A stretch of 64,000 nt of DNA from an uncultured Rhizobiaceae bacterium (GTDB lineage Bacteria > Pseudomonadota > Alphaproteobacteria > Rhizobiales > Rhizobiaceae): the NCBI GenBank assembly GCA_958296345.1, contig CATQIJ010000003.1, forward strand, positions 99,082-163,081, given 5' to 3'. Shown piece after piece: positions 11,080 to 21,123 of this stretch; the stretch's first letter is position 1; each line of letters opens with the position of its first letter. The notes beneath the pieces are model-generated. The model searched no databases, was not told the DNA's origin, and worked only from the letters and a program-made list of their open reading frames with translations. The position numbers and the translations under genes were made by a program.

Positions 11080-11954
11080 TACTTACTTGCCTTTCGGTTG
11101 TGTTTTTTATCCTCATCAATCACTGTGTTTGGATCAATATCAAAATTAATTCGGTCTTCTCCCGAAAGTACAATGAAACGTTTTCCTCGCGCGCGACCAA
11201 TAAGTGTTAGTCCAACCTGTCTTGCAAGTTCGACGCCTGAGGCTGTGAAGCCTGACCGTGACACAAGAATAGGGATACCCATCATGACAGTTTTAATTAC
11301 CATCTCTGATGTTAGTCTTCCTGTTGTATAGAATATCTTGTTGGAAGCATCGGTTTTGTTTTGAAACATCCAACCTGCAATCTTGTCCACTGCATTATGG
11401 CGGCCAACATCTTCCATATAGACTAGAGGACGATCTTCTTCACATAAAACGCAACCATGAATGGCGCCGGCTTCTAAATAGAGGCTTGGTACTGTATTAA
11501 TTTTTTTGGTCAGCTCGTAAAGCCAACTGGTTTTTAATGTAGCTTTTTTTGATAGTTTTATTTTGTCAAAACTATCCATAATATCACCAAAGACAGTTCC
11601 TTGTGCGCAACCTGAAGTGCGGATTTTTTTCTTCATTTTACCTTCGAAGTTAGTTTCAACTTCTGTGCGCACAACTATGACCTCAAGATCAGCGTCAAAT
11701 TCAATTTCTGTAATTACTTCGTCTTTTGAAAGCATATTTTGATTGACTAGATAGCCAATAGCTAAAAGGTCAGGGTGGTCGCCAATGGTCATCATAGTGA
11801 CAACTTCTTGAGAATTGAGATAAAGCGTTAGAGCGCGTTCGTGTACAACACGGGTATCAATTTTTGCGCCTGTATGGTCAAACCCGGACACGCTGGTTGA
11901 AAGCATTTCATCTTGTGGGTTGGGGGCGATTATAAATTCTGGCTTATCAGTCAT
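11079..11954 (-). CDS. fdhD: Formate dehydrogenase accessory sulfurtransferase FdhD
   Basis: CAQGT motif, GAIHGCVLCEEDRPLVYMEDVGRHNAVDKIAGW, TGRLTSEMVIK. Confidence 0.95.
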   Translation of the reverse strand: MTDKPEFIIAPNPQDEMLSTSVSGFDHTGAKIDTRVVHERALTLYLNSQEVVTMMTIGDHPDLLAIGYLVNQNMLSKDEVITEIEFDADLEVIVVRTEVETNFEGKMKKKIRTSGCAQGTVFGDIMDSFDKIKLSKKATLKTSWLYELTKKINTVPSLYLEAGAIHGCVLCEEDRPLVYMEDVGRHNAVDKIAGWMFQNKTDASNKIFYTTGRLTSEMVIKTVMMGIPILVSRSGFTASGVELARQVGLTLIGRARGKRFIVLSGEDRINFDIDPNTVIDEDKKHNRKASK

Positions 11955-13162
11955 TTAGTCTCTTGAATTTCTGCGTTTATCTGACGTTCTATATGCATAA
12001 CATAAAGGGTAGAAAGGTTCGCGCATAGGACAGAAATCAACATTATGATGGCGAGCGGAAATGCACCATTTTCTGAAGATATTGTATAGCCAGCAATAAC
12101 AGAAAGAATTGCACCGCCACCAAGTTGTAAACTCCCTGCAAGTCCTGATGCGGAACCTGCGAGTGCAGGGCGCACATTTACAACGCCTGCACTAGAGCTT
12201 GGTAAGGTCATGCCATTACCAACACCGACGAAGAATACAAAGCCAAAGAACGCCATTGGGTGTGTTGAGCCTGCTAAGATAACCACTATGGACGCTGCTA
12301 AACCTAAGCCTACGACAATATTTCCACTCAACATCATTTGATTAATGCCAACACGATTGGTTATGCGACTGGAAACTAAATTTCCGAGTAAGTATCCGAG
12401 ACTAATAAACATGAAATAAAAGCCGTATTCTGATGGAGAAAGCCCATAATAGCTATTCGCTATCAGCGTTCCGCCACCAAGAAATGCAAAGAATGCCCCA
12501 GATGAAAACATTGATGTGAAGGCATATCCCCAAAACCGCCTTGAACGTATGAGCTCTGGATAGGCATCTATCTGCTCTTTGAGTGAGTTTTGTTTATGCG
12601 CATTTGTTTCGCCAAGGTCTGTTATGACTAAAAAGAGCGCAAAAAATGCAAAGCTTAAAGTTAGATAAAATGAGGATTGCCAGCCGAACGATTCATCAAG
12701 GTAGCCACCGATTACCGGGCCAATCATAGGCGCTAAGCTCATACCCATTGTTATGTAAGCGATCAGGGTTGCTGCATTGGCACCTTTTGTAAGGTCACGT
12801 GCAATGGCTCTGGACAGGACAAGTCCCGCAGAAGATGCTGCCTGTATAATGCGCCCAAATAAAAACCACTCAATCGTTTTTGCAAATATACAAATCAGCG
12901 TACCAACGATCATAATGCTAAAAGCAATAATGATAATTGGTCTTCGGCCAAATTTATCAGAGAGCGGGCCAAAAACGAGTTGTAGTATTGCGACCGCTGT
13001 AAGGTAGAGGGATACAGATAGTTGAGCATTGGCAGAAGTTGTTTGAAAGTAAGCCGTAATGCCGGGAAGCGAGGGTAGGAATACGTTCATTGCCAATGGT
13101 CCGAGTGCAGCGGCGCAAACGAGTGTGATGATATGGGGTGGTGTTTTGCTGTTTAAGATCAT
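11951..13162 (-). CDS. MFS multidrug effector, Bcr/CflA type
   Basis: 12-TM composition, ALGPLAMNVFLPSLPGITAYF, QLVFGPLSDKFGRRP. Confidence 0.9.
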   Translation of the reverse strand: MILNSKTPPHIITLVCAAALGPLAMNVFLPSLPGITAYFQTTSANAQLSVSLYLTAVAILQLVFGPLSDKFGRRPIIIIAFSIMIVGTLICIFAKTIEWFLFGRIIQAASSAGLVLSRAIARDLTKGANAATLIAYITMGMSLAPMIGPVIGGYLDESFGWQSSFYLTLSFAFFALFLVITDLGETNAHKQNSLKEQIDAYPELIRSRRFWGYAFTSMFSSGAFFAFLGGGTLIANSYYGLSPSEYGFYFMFISLGYLLGNLVSSRITNRVGINQMMLSGNIVVGLGLAASIVVILAGSTHPMAFFGFVFFVGVGNGMTLPSSSAGVVNVRPALAGSASGLAGSLQLGGGAILSVIAGYTISSENGAFPLAIIMLISVLCANLSTLYVMHIERQINAEIQETK

Positions 13163-14136
13163 AAATTGGCAGTTGCTTTTGTCACATTTTTAGCCAGTAT
13201 TCGTTCGCGGTAAATTGTATATATACCACTGCCAACAACAATGAATGAACCTACAATAGTGAGAGTATTTGGAACTTCATCAAAGAAGAATGCACCAATC
13301 AAGATAGCAAATATCAATACAGAATACCTAAAAGGTGTAACTATAGCGACTTCACCAACGCGCATTGATGATACAATCCCAATAAACCCTGTAATTAAGA
13401 AAATAGATGCAACGCCCAAAATACTAGTAGTGTAAAGTGTTGAGGGAACCCAATCTTCGGTAAATCCTAATAACCAGCCACCTATTGCTACTACGACTAC
13501 TGTAACGAGCGTAACAAATACTGTCGGTGTTTTTTTGTCTAGCTTTCTCGTTGCTACATCTCTTAATGTGCAACTTGCGACAGCTAATAAACAATAAAGG
13601 GAGAATATGTTAAACTCTTCTAGGCCAGGTTGGATGATTAGTATTACGCCTATGAAACCAATTAAAATTGCAGCGACTCTTCGCCATCCGATTGATTCTC
13701 CTAAAAAATAAGCTGCTGCTAAAGTTATTGTAAGTGGTAAAGCTTGCATAATTGCAGCCGCGTTTGCGATTGGGATTTGAAGTAAAGCTGAAAAGAAAAA
13801 ATATGTGGCAAAGACTTCTCCAATTATTCTAAGCATGAAAGGCGCTTTGAAGATTGTAGGAAAGGGTCTTAAATGTTCCATTTTATACGCCACGATGAAT
13901 AATATAGTGATAGCAAATAAGCCGCGAGTAAATAAAATTTGGCCAAGTGGCATTTCGTTGCTGATGAATTTCATAATTGCATCACCAATGGCAAAACTAG
14001 CCATGGCAAGCAGCATATATGCACTGCCTAGCATATTGTCGCTGGATTGGAATTTTTTGAAGTTTATGAATGTGCCTGAAGGAGCGTTTAGCAGTTTATC
14101 TGCTAGTAGCGTTTCATAGGCGAGTAGTGAATGCAA
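13159..14136 (-). CDS. DMT/EamA family transporter
   Basis: Ten hydrophobic segments with two EamA repeats; true start may be internal (MLGSAYMLLAM). Confidence 0.88.
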   Translation of the reverse strand: MHSLLAYETLLADKLLNAPSGTFINFKKFQSSDNMLGSAYMLLAMASFAIGDAIMKFISNEMPLGQILFTRGLFAITILFIVAYKMEHLRPFPTIFKAPFMLRIIGEVFATYFFFSALLQIPIANAAAIMQALPLTITLAAAYFLGESIGWRRVAAILIGFIGVILIIQPGLEEFNIFSLYCLLAVASCTLRDVATRKLDKKTPTVFVTLVTVVVVAIGGWLLGFTEDWVPSTLYTTSILGVASIFLITGFIGIVSSMRVGEVAIVTPFRYSVLIFAILIGAFFFDEVPNTLTIVGSFIVVGSGIYTIYRERILAKNVTKATANL

Positions 14137-14283
14137 ACTGATTGTGGTCTAATAAGTATTTTTGTTTTGTTAACTAAAACCAAAGTTAGTTTTGCAAAAT
14201 ACCTAAATACTTTAAAAATTTACCTTTTATAATTTCCTTTATTTTATGGTCGGATTTAAGTAGGGAGCGGGTAAAACCGTAAA

Positions 14284-16456
14284 GTGGCTAGGATGTTTTC
14301 CAAGCTTAAATATATTAGTAATGGAATTCATTTCCGTGTTTTGATGCTTGTCGTAGGACTTGCTGTTACCCTTGTTGCTGCCCAATTTATTACGGATACA
14401 ATAATTGAGACACAAAAAGTTCGTGATCAACGTTTAGTTGAAGCACGCTCAATGACGAATGTTGTTGCTCGCAGTCTTGAAAAACAATTCGATTATTTTG
14501 AACTTTCAGATATTGAAGAGATTTTAACTTCGGTTCGAACAAACGATCATGTTAAGCAAATTAGTGCTGTTGATCGAGATTTTACATTTTTCCTAGATGG
14601 CGATCCGATTACGCCAACATTACTTCCTATTGGTGATAATGCTGAGCAGGTTGCGGCAATTGAAACGGCTAAGCCATCGCACTCAATTAGTGATGATAGC
14701 ATTACAGTTGCAGAGCCGTTATTGCGTGGTGGTCGCTCTATCGGTGCTGTGATGATACGCTTTGAGAACCCTAAGTTTTCAGAGATTATGCGGCCAATTT
14801 TACAGTCGAATTTCTTTTCACTAGTGTCTATTTTGAGTCTTGGTATTATCTTGGCTGGCATTTAGTGAAACAAATTACTGCTCCGCTTTTAAGGTTAGCT
14901 GATTCAGCTAAACAAGTTGCAGATGGCGAATTGGACCATGCAATGCCAATTGAAGGCCCTAATGAGATCCGACAATTAGGCGGAGCTTTTTCAGGTATGA
15001 TTGGTAAATTAAAGGAAAATATTGAGCAAATTTATGAACTTGCTTATGTTGACCGTACAACACAACTTCCAAATCGAGAGTTTTTCCGTAAGGAGCTAAC
15101 ACGTGCCATTCGCCGTGCGGTTCGTCAAAAGGTTACGGGTGGTCTATTGTTTGTTGATCTTGATGGTTTTAAACGCGTGAATGATACGCATGGTCATGAT
15201 GCTGGTGATATGATTTTAAGTCAGTTTTCTGAACGCCTTGCAAATGTTCTGCGTGCAGAAGATTTAATTGCATTTAAAGCAATGAATGCAATGGAAACTG
15301 AAGAAGGTGATTCTGATAACGCTAATAAAAACAAACAGATGCTGGCTCGCCTAGGTGGTGATGAGTTTACAGTTCTTCTGTCTGAAATTAGAGAACCAAC
15401 TGACGCAGCAACTGTATCTCAACGTATTATTGAAGCGGTGTCTGAGCCTTTTACTATTAATGGTGCTCAGATTACTATTGGCGCTTCTGTTGGTATAGCA
15501 ATTTTCCCGCGTGATGGGTCTGATTATCAAACCATTCTTAAAAGCGCTGATATGGCTATGTATCAGGCTAAGGATGAGGGTAAAAATACTTACCGTTACT
15601 TCTCTGCAGAATTGAATGCAGAAGCATCGCGGCGTATGGAAATCGAACAAGATTTACGTGTGGCTTTAGAAGAGGATAATCAATTAGAGCTATACTACCA
15701 GCCAAAAATTCATTGTGCTACTGCTTTGCCAAAATCTGCTGAAGCGCTTATTCGCTGGAAACATCCTGAAAAGGGGGTGATCCCACCTCTTGATTTTATT
15801 AATATTGCAGAAGATTGCGGTTAATTTTACCCCTTGGTAAATGGGTTTTACAGCAAGCATGTAGCCAATTAAAAGCATTTGAAGATGAGGGAATTGATAT
15901 TTCAATTGCTGTTAATATTTCTACTGCTCAATTTGAACGCCCTGATTTATCTGACATTGTTATTGAAGTCCTTGAAGAAACTGGTGCTAACCCAGCTAAT
16001 CTTGAACTTGAACTCACAGAAAGCATGGCAATGCAAAACCCTGATATTGCTCTAAGTCATATCAATACTCTCAAGAAGCTTGGAGTTCGTTTTGCAATTG
16101 ATGATTTTGGCACGGGTTATTCAAACTTGTCTCAGCTATCTAGATTGCCGTTTGATGTATTCAAGATTGACCGCTCATTTGTAGATAAGCTTACTAACCG
16201 TGAAGATGAGCATGGCCGTATTATTGTTCGTACTATTCTTGCTATGGCTAATAGTTTGAATTATGAAACAGTTGCTGAAGGTGTTGAGGCCGTATCTCAA
16301 CTTGAATTCTTGTCAGAATACGGTTGTACGTATGCTCAAGGTTATTATTTTGCTCGCCCTATGCCTTCAAAAGAATTCCACGAGTGGTATTCTGCATGGA
16401 ATAAGCAGGATAAATCAGCTGTTGCGGCTATGATGCGCCAAGGGTCTGCAGCTTAA
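14284..16456 (+). CDS. Membrane GGDEF-EAL protein with N-terminal periplasmic domain and HAMP (two frameshifts)
   Basis: ORFs 14284-14865, 14865-15824, 15815-16456; LARLGGDEFTVLL and SAEALIRWKHPEKG intact; joins restore GILVKQITAPL and AEDCGLILPLGKWVL. Confidence 0.92.
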
Positions 16457-16463
16457 CTTAGTT

Positions 16464-17135
16464 TTACTGTTGTGAAATTGATTCAATCGCTGCGGGTAAT
16501 TTTCTGAAATTATTGATTATTTTCGTTGCCTCTAGGCTTTTAATAGGGGCGTCTGAATATCCAAATGTGACTGCCACAGATGGAATTTTTGCGTTTATTG
16601 CAGCATTAATGTCAGTTGCTGAATCACCAATCATAATTGCATCTGATACTTTAAAACCTGCTAATTTTGCAGTTTCAGATAGGTGTCTTGCGTCTGGCTT
16701 TCTAAACTTAAACGTATCACCACCTGTTATAGATTTAAAACGCTGTGTTACACCCAACTCATTCAGCAATAATCTTGCCATAGATTCTGTTTTATTGGTG
16801 CATAAGGCAAATTCATAACCAATTTCACCTAAGGCGTCCATTGCATCTAATACACCCTCAAAAAGTACAGTTTCATTAGCGATGTTTACTGAATAGTCAG
16901 TGAGGAATGCTTTGAAAAGCTCTTCTAATGTTTCATCGTCCAAAGGCTTATTGTTCACTTTGAACGACCTTTGAATCATTGCTTTAGCGCCATGGCCTAT
17001 GATCTGCCCAAACTGCTCCATAGTGATTTGGCTCAAGTTATAGGGTTTTGTTATCCTATTTAGTGTGCCGAGAAGATCTGGAGCAGTATCTGCCAGTGTT
17101 CCATCAAGATCGAATATAATTAAACTGTGTTTCAT
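16464..17135 (-). CDS. gph: Phosphoglycolate phosphatase (HAD family)
   Basis: LIIFDLDGTLADTAPDL; CTNKTESMARLLL; MIGDSATDINAA. Confidence 0.9.
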   Translation of the reverse strand: MKHSLIIFDLDGTLADTAPDLLGTLNRITKPYNLSQITMEQFGQIIGHGAKAMIQRSFKVNNKPLDDETLEELFKAFLTDYSVNIANETVLFEGVLDAMDALGEIGYEFALCTNKTESMARLLLNELGVTQRFKSITGGDTFKFRKPDARHLSETAKLAGFKVSDAIMIGDSATDINAAINAKIPSVAVTFGYSDAPIKSLEATKIINNFRKLPAAIESISQQ

Positions 17136-17239
17136 ATATGGTACTTACCTTGTTGAAAACGGCAGAATTTCAATAGTGAATCAACGGTTCACGTGGTACT
17201 TCTGGCGATAACATTATATTTGACTTGAGGCCATACTTC

Positions 17240-17932
17240 ATGAGCGTAGAATTAAAAATTGAAGCTGCTAGAGCTGCATTAGCGTTAGTAAAAAATGGTA
17301 TGCGTTTAGGGATTGGAACTGGTTCTACGGCTGATGAATTTGTTCGACTTCTTGCAGTTGAAGTTAAGAATGGCCTAGAAATATTTGGTGTTCCGACATC
17401 TATAAAAACCCAAATTTTATGTGAAGAGCTTGGTGTGCCTCTTACTACGCTTGAAGAATTACCGGAACTTGACCTTGTTATTGATGGAGCAGATGAGGTC
17501 GATGGCAAGTTTCAACTAATTAAGGGCGGCGGTGGTGCGCTTCTTCGTGAAAAGATTGTAGCACATGCATCAAAAGCAATGGCTGTAATCGCTGATGAAA
17601 CTAAATTGGTTGATACGCTTGGTGAATATCCACTTCCGATTGAAGTCAATAAATTTGGATTAACAGCTACATATAATGCAATAAGAGTGGTTTCTGATCG
17701 ACTAGATTTGTCAGGAGAAATAAATTTAAGGGGCGGAAAAGATACGCCATTTGAAACAGATGGTGGACATTTTATTCTTGATGCTTCTTTTAGCCATATT
17801 CCTGACGCATCAGCATTGTCGAAAGCATTGCTAGATATTCCAGGTGTGGTTGAACACGGATTGTTTTTGGGCTACGCCAAGGTAGTATTTCTTGCAAGCC
17901 CAGATGGTGTTAAGCAGTTGGGTGAATTATAA
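17240..17932 (+). CDS. rpiA: Ribose-5-phosphate isomerase A
   Basis: [47 protein letters not shown]. Confidence 0.96.
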   Translation: MSVELKIEAARAALALVKNGMRLGIGTGSTADEFVRLLAVEVKNGLEIFGVPTSIKTQILCEELGVPLTTLEELPELDLVIDGADEVDGKFQLIKGGGGALLREKIVAHASKAMAVIADETKLVDTLGEYPLPIEVNKFGLTATYNAIRVVSDRLDLSGEINLRGGKDTPFETDGGHFILDASFSHIPDASALSKALLDIPGVVEHGLFLGYAKVVFLASPDGVKQLGEL

Positions 17933-17962
17933 ATAATAAAGTAATTGATGGGGAACATCTTA

Positions 17963-18481
17963 ATGAAGTCTGTAACCGCTATAAAGCGAAAAATAAAAAC
18001 GAGTGCCACTGCAATTGCTGTAACATTTTTGGTTGCTACATCGGGTGGAGCTTTTGCTCAAGAAATTACCCCTGAGCATATCAAAGCTGCTCGTGGTGCA
18101 ATGGCGGCAACTGGCGCTACAGATCGCTTAGATGGTATTTTGCCAGAGGTTGCGACATTTGTTAAAGCTGGATTGATCGCTAATCGCCCTGATATTGAGG
18201 CAGAAATTTCTGATATCGTCAATAAAGTTGCAATTTCTCTTGCGCCCCGTCGTGGCCCTTTGGAAAATGAAGTTGCTACAATCTACGGTAATAGATTTAC
18301 ACAAGCTGAACTTGAAACAATTCAAGTTTTCTTTTCAAGTGAAACAGGTATTAAGTTTCTAAATCAAACGCCAACTTTATTTCGCGAAGTTGATGAAGTT
18401 TCAAAAGTTTGGCGCCAAGGTATAGTTCGCGACATGGCTAAACAAGTTCAGGAAAAGTTGAAGGAAGCTAGTCTTCAATAG
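17963..18481 (+). CDS. DUF2059 domain-containing secreted protein
   Basis: Signal peptide (...FLVATSGGAFAQ) then a DUF2059-like C-terminal pattern (LETIQVFFSSETGIKFL); between rpiA and gor as in relatives. Confidence 0.8.
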   Translation: MKSVTAIKRKIKTSATAIAVTFLVATSGGAFAQEITPEHIKAARGAMAATGATDRLDGILPEVATFVKAGLIANRPDIEAEISDIVNKVAISLAPRRGPLENEVATIYGNRFTQAELETIQVFFSSETGIKFLNQTPTLFREVDEVSKVWRQGIVRDMAKQVQEKLKEASLQ

Positions 18482-18514
18482 ACTGGTAGTTTTTCAAAAG
18501 TAGAATTATATATA

Positions 18515-18540
18515 GCCCGGCGTTAATGCCGGGTTTTCTT
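18515..18540 (+). terminator. Rho-independent terminator
   Basis: cccggc-gttaat-gccgggttttctt. Confidence 0.85.
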
Positions 18541-18548
18541 TAGGAATT

Positions 18549-19946
18549 ATGATGTCTCAATATGATTATGACTTTTTTGTAATAGGTGGCGGTTCTGGCG
18601 GTGTCCGTGCTGGTCGTTTAGTTGCTGGTATGGGCAAGCGCGTTGGTGTTGCTGAAGAATACCGGTGGGGAGGTGCTTGTGTTATTCGTGGCTGCGTTCC
18701 TAAAAAGCTCATGGTATATGCATCGCAATTTTCAGAAGAGTTTGAAGCTGCAAGAGGCTTTGGCTGGTCAGTTGGCGAAAGTAGCTTTGATTGGAAGACA
18801 CTCATTGCTAACAAAGATACTGAGCTAGAGCGTCTAGAAGGACTTTATCAAAAGGGTCTTGCAAATAATAAAGCTGATATCATTAATAGTCGTGCTGAAC
18901 TTAGAGGTAAGCATGAGGTCTATCTAAAAGCGCTAGATAAGACTGTAACTGCTGAAAGAATACTTATTGCGGTTGGTGGTACACCTAGCCGAAATGCAGG
19001 CGTTGATGGCGATGATATGTGCATTACCTCTGATGAAGTTTTCCATTTATCAGAACTGCCTAAGTCCATAGTTATTGCTGGCGGAGGTTACATTGCCGTA
19101 GAATTTGCATGTATTTTTGCAGGGCTTGGTAGTAAAGTGACGCTTGTTTATCGTGGTGAACAAATACTGCGTGGCTTTGATAATGATATCCGTAACGCTC
19201 TTCATGACGAGATGTTGGCAAAAGGTATTGATGTACGTCTTGGGCAAAACTTTAGTAAGATTGAAGGAACTTCAACTGGTTTGAAGACTGTTAGTCTTAC
19301 GGATGGTTCGTCTATTGAGGCTGATCAAGTCATGTTGGCAATTGGCCGTAATCCGATGACAAACGGTTTGGGACTTGAAACTGCTGGCGTCGAAATGGAC
19401 GCTAGAGGTTTTGTTAAAGTCGATGATTATTCAAAAACCAATATTGATAATATTTGGTCAGTAGGGGATGTCACAAATCGTGTAGCACTAACACCGGTCG
19501 CAATTCATGAATCGATGTGTTTGATTGAGACTGAGTTTAAAGGTAATCCAACCAAGCCTGATCATGACCTCATCGCAACAGCCGTATTTACTCAACCAGA
19601 AATTGGTACGGTTGGTTTAAGTGAAGAAGATGCTGGCCAAAAATATCCTGAGCTAAACGTATTCCGCGCTCACTTCCGCCCTATGAAAAATACACTTTCA
19701 GGTGCAACTGAAAAAATGATGATGAAGATCGTCGTTGATGCAAAGTCTGATGTTGTTGTGGGGCTTCATGTTATGGGGCATGGCGCAGGTGAAATGGCTC
19801 AGGCTCTGGGTATTGCTGTTAAGATGAAGGCAACGAAGGCTGATTTTGATAGAACAATGGCAGTCCATCCAACTGCTGCGGAAGAACTAGTTACAATGTA
19901 CTCACCAAGTTATAAAGTAGTAAATTGTGAACGACAAGAAAGTTAA
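18549..19946 (+). CDS. gor: Glutathione-disulfide reductase
   Basis: FVIGGGSGGVRAGR, GGACVIRGCVPKKLMVYAS redox-active CxxxxC variant, AVHPTAAEELVTM C-terminus. Confidence 0.95.
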   Translation: MMSQYDYDFFVIGGGSGGVRAGRLVAGMGKRVGVAEEYRWGGACVIRGCVPKKLMVYASQFSEEFEAARGFGWSVGESSFDWKTLIANKDTELERLEGLYQKGLANNKADIINSRAELRGKHEVYLKALDKTVTAERILIAVGGTPSRNAGVDGDDMCITSDEVFHLSELPKSIVIAGGGYIAVEFACIFAGLGSKVTLVYRGEQILRGFDNDIRNALHDEMLAKGIDVRLGQNFSKIEGTSTGLKTVSLTDGSSIEADQVMLAIGRNPMTNGLGLETAGVEMDARGFVKVDDYSKTNIDNIWSVGDVTNRVALTPVAIHESMCLIETEFKGNPTKPDHDLIATAVFTQPEIGTVGLSEEDAGQKYPELNVFRAHFRPMKNTLSGATEKMMMKIVVDAKSDVVVGLHVMGHGAGEMAQALGIAVKMKATKADFDRTMAVHPTAAEELVTMYSPSYKVVNCERQES

Positions 19947-19954
19947 GCGCAAAG

Positions 19955-20542
19955 ATGAGTAATGAGCTTGTTGGGTACTTTGGATTTGGTTCACTTGTAA
20001 ATAAGCATACGCTTAGAACGAGCTATGTAGATATTTTTCAAGCAAGCCTAAAAGGGTATAGCCGTCACTGGCAGGCGCGTTCTGTTGCATTGTTTGATAA
20101 CCACATCTCGCTACTCTCCATCCATCCAGATGAAACCTGTACAATTAAAGGCATGGTAGTTCTAGATTTGCTTGAGAACCTTCCTTTGGTCGATGAGCGA
20201 GAAGAGGGGTATTCACGCCATAAAATTGAACATAGTCAGTTGCAAGTTTCTACCGAGGTTAAACTACCTGACAATCTTTATGTTTATATTGCAAATGAGG
20301 TTGAAGGTGCATCAGACGATGGTGCTCTACTGCAATCTTACTTGGATGCGGTTATGCAGGGCTTTAGAAATGAATATGGGGATGATGGTGTCTCTCACTT
20401 TGTTGATACAACGAAAGGCTTTGAGCGATCAATAAATCTAGATAGAAAAGCACCGTTGTATCCGCGTGGTGTCAAGTTGTCAGATATTGAATCTGAACTA
20501 TTTGATGCTGAATTAAAACGTGCTGGTGTATTAGGTGCGTAA
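19955..20542 (+). CDS. Gamma-glutamylcyclotransferase-like protein
   Basis: YFGFGSLVNKHT, GYSRHWQARS, DEREEGYSRHKI. Confidence 0.7.
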   Translation: MSNELVGYFGFGSLVNKHTLRTSYVDIFQASLKGYSRHWQARSVALFDNHISLLSIHPDETCTIKGMVVLDLLENLPLVDEREEGYSRHKIEHSQLQVSTEVKLPDNLYVYIANEVEGASDDGALLQSYLDAVMQGFRNEYGDDGVSHFVDTTKGFERSINLDRKAPLYPRGVKLSDIESELFDAELKRAGVLGA

Positions 20543-20607
20543 TGGAAAAAGCGCGAAGTGGCTACATCTGAAAATCCAGTCACCTCGCTTAGATGAAATT
20601 AGATCGG

Positions 20608-20928
20608 TCAACTCAGAGAGACGCCGCCATTAATTTCATCAGATAAGTCAACAACACTTGCTCCAGAACCATTTGGCTTTTTATTTGGCCCTAGTTTTTC
20701 AAAAGCTTGGTCTAGCGTTTGCGTGTTACGAGAATCATGTTTCATAGATGTAGGCTTAGAAATGGCTTCTTTTGTCACTGATTTTTCTGCTAGCTCAGCA
20801 ATTGCCGTTACGCCTTCCAGCTCAATTATTAGATTGTCCAACGAAGTAAGTAGCTTGTAGTCAGTATTAGATTGCAATCTCGTAAGTGCTTCATCACGAA
20901 TGGCTTTTAATTGTTTTATGTGTTCCAT
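20608..20928 (-). CDS. Hypothetical protein
   Basis: Start at MEHIKQL chosen because agggag lies just upstream. Confidence 0.5.
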   Translation of the reverse strand: MEHIKQLKAIRDEALTRLQSNTDYKLLTSLDNLIIELEGVTAIAELAEKSVTKEAISKPTSMKHDSRNTQTLDQAFEKLGPNKKPNGSGASVVDLSDEINGGVSLS

Positions 20929-21071
20929 TTTATTCTCCCTGTTAGATTGATAGTCAGTAATTTCTCGTGCCATCAAATATTGCCTAGCAAATTTGATCGT
21001 ATTCTGACGTGATGGTGTTCATACAAAGGAGAGGTTAAGGCAGTGCGTCACCAATTATTTCAGCTTGAATC

Positions 21072-21104
21072 AAAAAGGCTGTAAACGTGAATTTGCAGCC
21101 TTTA
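21072..21104 (-). terminator. Rho-independent terminator of clpA
   Basis: Minus strand: aaaggctgc...acagcctttttg. Confidence 0.8.
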
Positions 21105-21123
21105 TTAATTCTAAGAGTTTTAT

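Noticed and set aside
14855-15825. Programmed -1 frameshifting in the GGDEF-EAL gene
   Set aside because: No slippery heptamer and downstream structure were evident, and the same lesion type recurs in many unrelated genes.
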